Shown: piece by piece, positions 62,045 through 64,000 of the stretch | Layout of the letters: each line of letters opens with the position of its first letter | How positions within the stretch are numbered: the stretch's first letter is position 1 | Assembly (NCBI RefSeq): GCF_000158035.1 | Contig: NZ_EQ973489.1 | Span: 44,970-108,969 of the forward strand | Reading direction: 5' to 3' | DNA from: Bacteroides cellulosilyticus DSM 14838 | GTDB taxonomy: Bacteria > Bacteroidota > Bacteroidia > Bacteroidales > Bacteroidaceae | DNA: 64,000 nucleotides | Program-made: the position numbers and the translations under genes | The notes under the pieces: model-generated | Told to the model about the DNA's origin: nothing | Seen by the model: the letters and a program-made list of their open reading frames with translations, nothing else | Databases searched by the model: none

Positions 62045-62671
62045 ATGGAAAAAGTACATTGTTTAAAGCGTTTCGTGTTTCTTGTAATGGCCTTGGGCCT
62101 GGTAACTACTTTCACATCTTGTGATGATGACGATGAACCTAAACCTAATGTTCCCGCATTGACTGACGTGGTAGGTAATTATGCTGGAAAAATGCAAACT
62201 ACATCTGTGTCTCCTCTTGCAGAAGAGGGTGAAGAACCTCAAGGTACGGATGTGAGCGCAGAAGTAACCAATGAAAATGTGTCTTTTGAAAAGTTCCCGG
62301 TAGCGGATTTGATTACAGCCATTATGGGGGAGGCAGCTCCCGGAATTATTGAAGCCGTAGGTGATGTAAGTTATAAAGTGAAGTATACACCTACTTTCAA
62401 TGACGATAAGACAGTTATTAGCATGGCGTTCACTCCTGAACCACTAATTCTTGAAATCAATTTCCCGACAGAACCTACTGAAGGTGAAGGAGAAGGTGAA
62501 ACCCCGGACTTGAAAGTGGAGGTGACAATTGCAGCACCTGAAGCAGGTAGTTTTGCCTATGTTGGTGATAAATTAGCTTTCAAGCTTCAGGTAACTGGTG
62601 TGAAAGTGAATAATGAACCTTTCGAACTTCCCGTGACTACTTTCTCATTTGACTTAGCCAAAGCGAAATAA
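62045..62671 (+). CDS. Lipoprotein, DUF4840-like
   Basis: 208 residues, signal MEKVHCLKRFVFLVMALGLVTTFTSC with lipobox Cys at about 26, followed by an acidic DDDDEPKP linker typical of surface-exported Bacteroides lipoproteins (Cys followed by Asp/Glu run). The mature domain is beta-rich (VVGNYAGKMQTTSV ... YVGDKLAFKLQVTGVKV) with a repetitive EGEGEGE insert near 155. It resembles DUF4840 proteins of unknown role; I am not certain of the family. It ends with a strong terminator at 62697-62738. Confidence 0.65.
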   Translation: MEKVHCLKRFVFLVMALGLVTTFTSCDDDDEPKPNVPALTDVVGNYAGKMQTTSVSPLAEEGEEPQGTDVSAEVTNENVSFEKFPVADLITAIMGEAAPGIIEAVGDVSYKVKYTPTFNDDKTVISMAFTPEPLILEINFPTEPTEGEGEGETPDLKVEVTIAAPEAGSFAYVGDKLAFKLQVTGVKVNNEPFELPVTTFSFDLAKAK

Positions 62672-62696
62672 ATATTTTCATCTCAACCAGATGTTG

Positions 62697-62738
62697 GCCC
62701 AGGTATGGTGTGTTGGCACTAACCTGGGCTGATTTATT
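62697..62738 (+). terminator. Rho-independent terminator after the lipoprotein gene
   Basis: GCCCAGGT (62697-62704) pairs with ACCTGGGC (62722-62729), then TGATTTATTT. Confidence 0.75.
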
Positions 62739-62878
62739 TACATCTCTCATGTTTTTTATAACTTCTTGTATACTATATCTCTTCTTCTTCCGTTCTTAGT
62801 ATATAAAGTACCTCCTGCTTCTTTTTTGCAGCCCGTAGCTTTAACTAATTAATTATTAATTCTCAGTTCAATAAGCCT

Positions 62879-63064
62879 ATGGATAAAAAAACTACTCCTT
62901 CTTTTTCTTCTTCATCCGTGAAACCGAGAAGTGCTGATAATGCATTGCCGGATGGACATCCGCAGCCTTCCGGGAAAACTTTGGATTTTCTTCGTAACCT
63001 TGCCCGTAATTATCGTACAGTGCCTCAGCTTCCGCAAGGCTTGCAGGGTATAATATTAGGATGA
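62879..63064 (+). CDS. Short hypothetical protein
   Basis: 61 residues, Ser/Pro-rich and basic at the start (KKTTPSFSSSSVKPRSAD), ending TLDFLRNLARNYRTVPQLPQGLQGIILG. The C-terminal half looks like an amphipathic helix. No known domain is recognised. It stands between terminator 62697-62738 and the rpe promoter box (63080-63087), so it would be a single-gene unit. It could be real; length alone does not prove it. Confidence 0.45.
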   Translation: MDKKTTPSFSSSSVKPRSADNALPDGHPQPSGKTLDFLRNLARNYRTVPQLPQGLQGIILG

Positions 63065-63079
63065 ATGAAATCTTTTGTC

Positions 63080-63087
63080 TACATTTG
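63080..63087 (+). promoter_or_regulatory. -7 promoter box of rpe
   Basis: TACATTTG, 40 bases before the rpe ATG. No clear -33 element. Confidence 0.5.
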
Positions 63088-63127
63088 TACGTTATATCTG
63101 TATATAACCTGTAAAATGTAGTGTATT

Positions 63128-63778
63128 ATGAAACCAATCATAGCTCCCTCTATCCTGTCCGCAGATTTTGCTTATCTGGCAAAGGACTTGGAAATGGTGA
63201 ACCGCAGTGAAGCCGACTGGGTCCACATTGACGTTATGGACGGTGTGTTCGTTCCTAATATATCTTTCGGTTTCCCGGTATTGAAGTATGTGGCAAAACT
63301 GTCAAAGAAGCCTTTGGATGTACATCTGATGATTGTGCAACCCGAGAAATTCATTAATGAGGTGAAAGCATTGGGTGCGCACACCATGAATGTGCATTTC
63401 GAAGCTTGCCCGCATTTGCATCGGGTGGTTCAACAAATACGTGAAGCGGGTATGCAGCCCGCCGTTACACTGAATCCGGCTACCCCTGTGGCAATGTTGA
63501 AAGATATTATTCAGGATGTATATATGGTGTTGCTGATGAGTGTGAATCCTGGTTTTGGCGGACAGAAATTTATCGAACATACAGTTGAAAAAGTACGGGA
63601 ATTGCGTGCTTTGATAGACAGTACCGGTTCGAAAGCATTGATAGAAGTGGATGGTGGTGTGAATTTGGAGACAGGTGCCCGCCTGATAGCTGCCGGTGCA
63701 GATGCATTGGTTGCAGGTAGTGCCGTGTTTGCAGCTCCTGATCCTGAAGGTATGATACATTCGCTGAAGGATCTCTAA
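63128..63778 (+). CDS. rpe: Ribulose-phosphate 3-epimerase
   Basis: 216 residues, TIM barrel of the pentose phosphate pathway interconverting ribulose 5-phosphate and xylulose 5-phosphate. IAPSILSADFAYLAKDLEM, VHIDVMDGVFVPNISFG (metal His and Asp), DVHLMIVQPE, MSVNPGFGGQKFI and EVDGGVNLETG are all conserved. It is followed after 11 bases by comEC. Confidence 0.98.
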   Translation: MKPIIAPSILSADFAYLAKDLEMVNRSEADWVHIDVMDGVFVPNISFGFPVLKYVAKLSKKPLDVHLMIVQPEKFINEVKALGAHTMNVHFEACPHLHRVVQQIREAGMQPAVTLNPATPVAMLKDIIQDVYMVLLMSVNPGFGGQKFIEHTVEKVRELRALIDSTGSKALIEVDGGVNLETGARLIAAGADALVAGSAVFAAPDPEGMIHSLKDL

Positions 63779-63789
63779 TTCTTCCTCCA

Positions 63790-64000
63790 TTGATAATTAA
63801 CAGCCTGCAACGACATCCGTTTCTACGACTTCTGATGCCGTTTGCAGGCGGTATTGTATGTGGAGATGCGCATTTCTTCCGGCAGTGGGCGGAACTTTCC
63901 TTAAATATTCCGGCAGAGGCATCCTGTCCGGTTTCCAATCTTTTTCCTGTTTGGATTTGTCTGGCAGGTTTCATGTTACTGTTTCTGACTTATTTCCTTT
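63790..64000 (+). CDS. ComEC/Rec2 competence protein, N-terminus (runs off window)
   Basis: An open frame from TTG 63790 to the window end. It begins INSLQRHPFLRLLMPFAGGIVCGD, which resembles the conserved start of Bacteroidetes ComEC, and continues into a hydrophobic helix (PVWICLAGFMLLFLTYFL). An ATG at 63835 is the alternative start but would remove the RHPF segment. ComEC forms the inner-membrane DNA channel. Assignment rests on the short N-terminus and position after rpe. Confidence 0.6.
   Translation, partial: MIINSLQRHPFLRLLMPFAGGIVCGDAHFFRQWAELSLNIPAEASCPVSNLFPVWICLAGFMLLFLTYFL

Overview
The window is chromosomal DNA of a gut Bacteroides (order Bacteroidales). The signs are two SusC/SusD pairs, a Bacteroides-type Cas9 with a 47-bp repeat, lipoproteins with short signal peptides, and many matches to the Bacteroides primary promoter (-7 box TAnnTTTG, with a TTG-type -33 element about 19-20 bases upstream). 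No rRNA, tRNA, transposase or integrase gene was seen.

Layout. 1-4230 is housekeeping (C-terminus of a LysM protein, DUF1599, a DoxX-like membrane protein, tpiA, a SPOR protein, folE). dnaG (4398-6482, minus) faces a complete type II-C CRISPR-Cas locus at 6512-14331: minus-strand tracrRNA, cas9 broken by a frameshift, a decayed BRO/antirepressor gene, cas1, cas2 and a 17-repeat array. 14501-18822 (minus) is an aromatic amino acid operon (pheA, aminotransferase, DAHP synthase-chorismate mutase, tyrA) behind a Phe/Tyr-rich leader peptide and attenuator. 18970-23188 holds a sulfatase, an unknown gene and an AAA/PD-(D/E)XK protein. 23323-35811 (minus) is a SusCD-type locus without glycosidases: regulator, SusC, SusD, DcuC-family carrier, isoaspartyl dipeptidase and a three-domain hydrolase/carboxypeptidase. 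35816-45722 is housekeeping (TPR protein, M48 protease, recQ, recJ, yaaA, aat-clpA-clpS). 46685-57123 is a polysaccharide utilization locus (SusC, SusD, lipoprotein, ROK kinase, GH2 predicted exo-beta-D-glucosaminidase, XylR-type regulator). 57135-64000 carries a thioesterase, tsaC, a ClC channel, fmt, an ECF sigma factor, a lipoprotein, a short unknown gene, rpe and the start of comEC.

How parts work together. In the CRISPR locus every repeat, read on the minus strand, contains TTG-N19-TATCTTTG, so each repeat looks able to start transcription of the next spacer. The tracrRNA promoter has the same layout. The distal degenerate repeat, whose only remaining job in that orientation would be as a promoter, has drifted except for this motif. 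In the aromatic operon, ribosome stalling on Tyr/Phe codons should free an anti-terminator strand that competes with the terminator just before pheA. The 23-36 kb locus reads as uptake and breakdown of peptides, possibly isoaspartyl peptides, ending in dicarboxylate transport.

Two repeat phenomena are not explained by the genes. One is degenerate tandem arrays with a fixed 22-base period and small palindromic cores at three loci, each with its own sequence. The other is intergenic hairpins whose arms are tandem heptamers, in two places running into coding sequence (3' end of the DoxX-like gene, 5' end of recQ).
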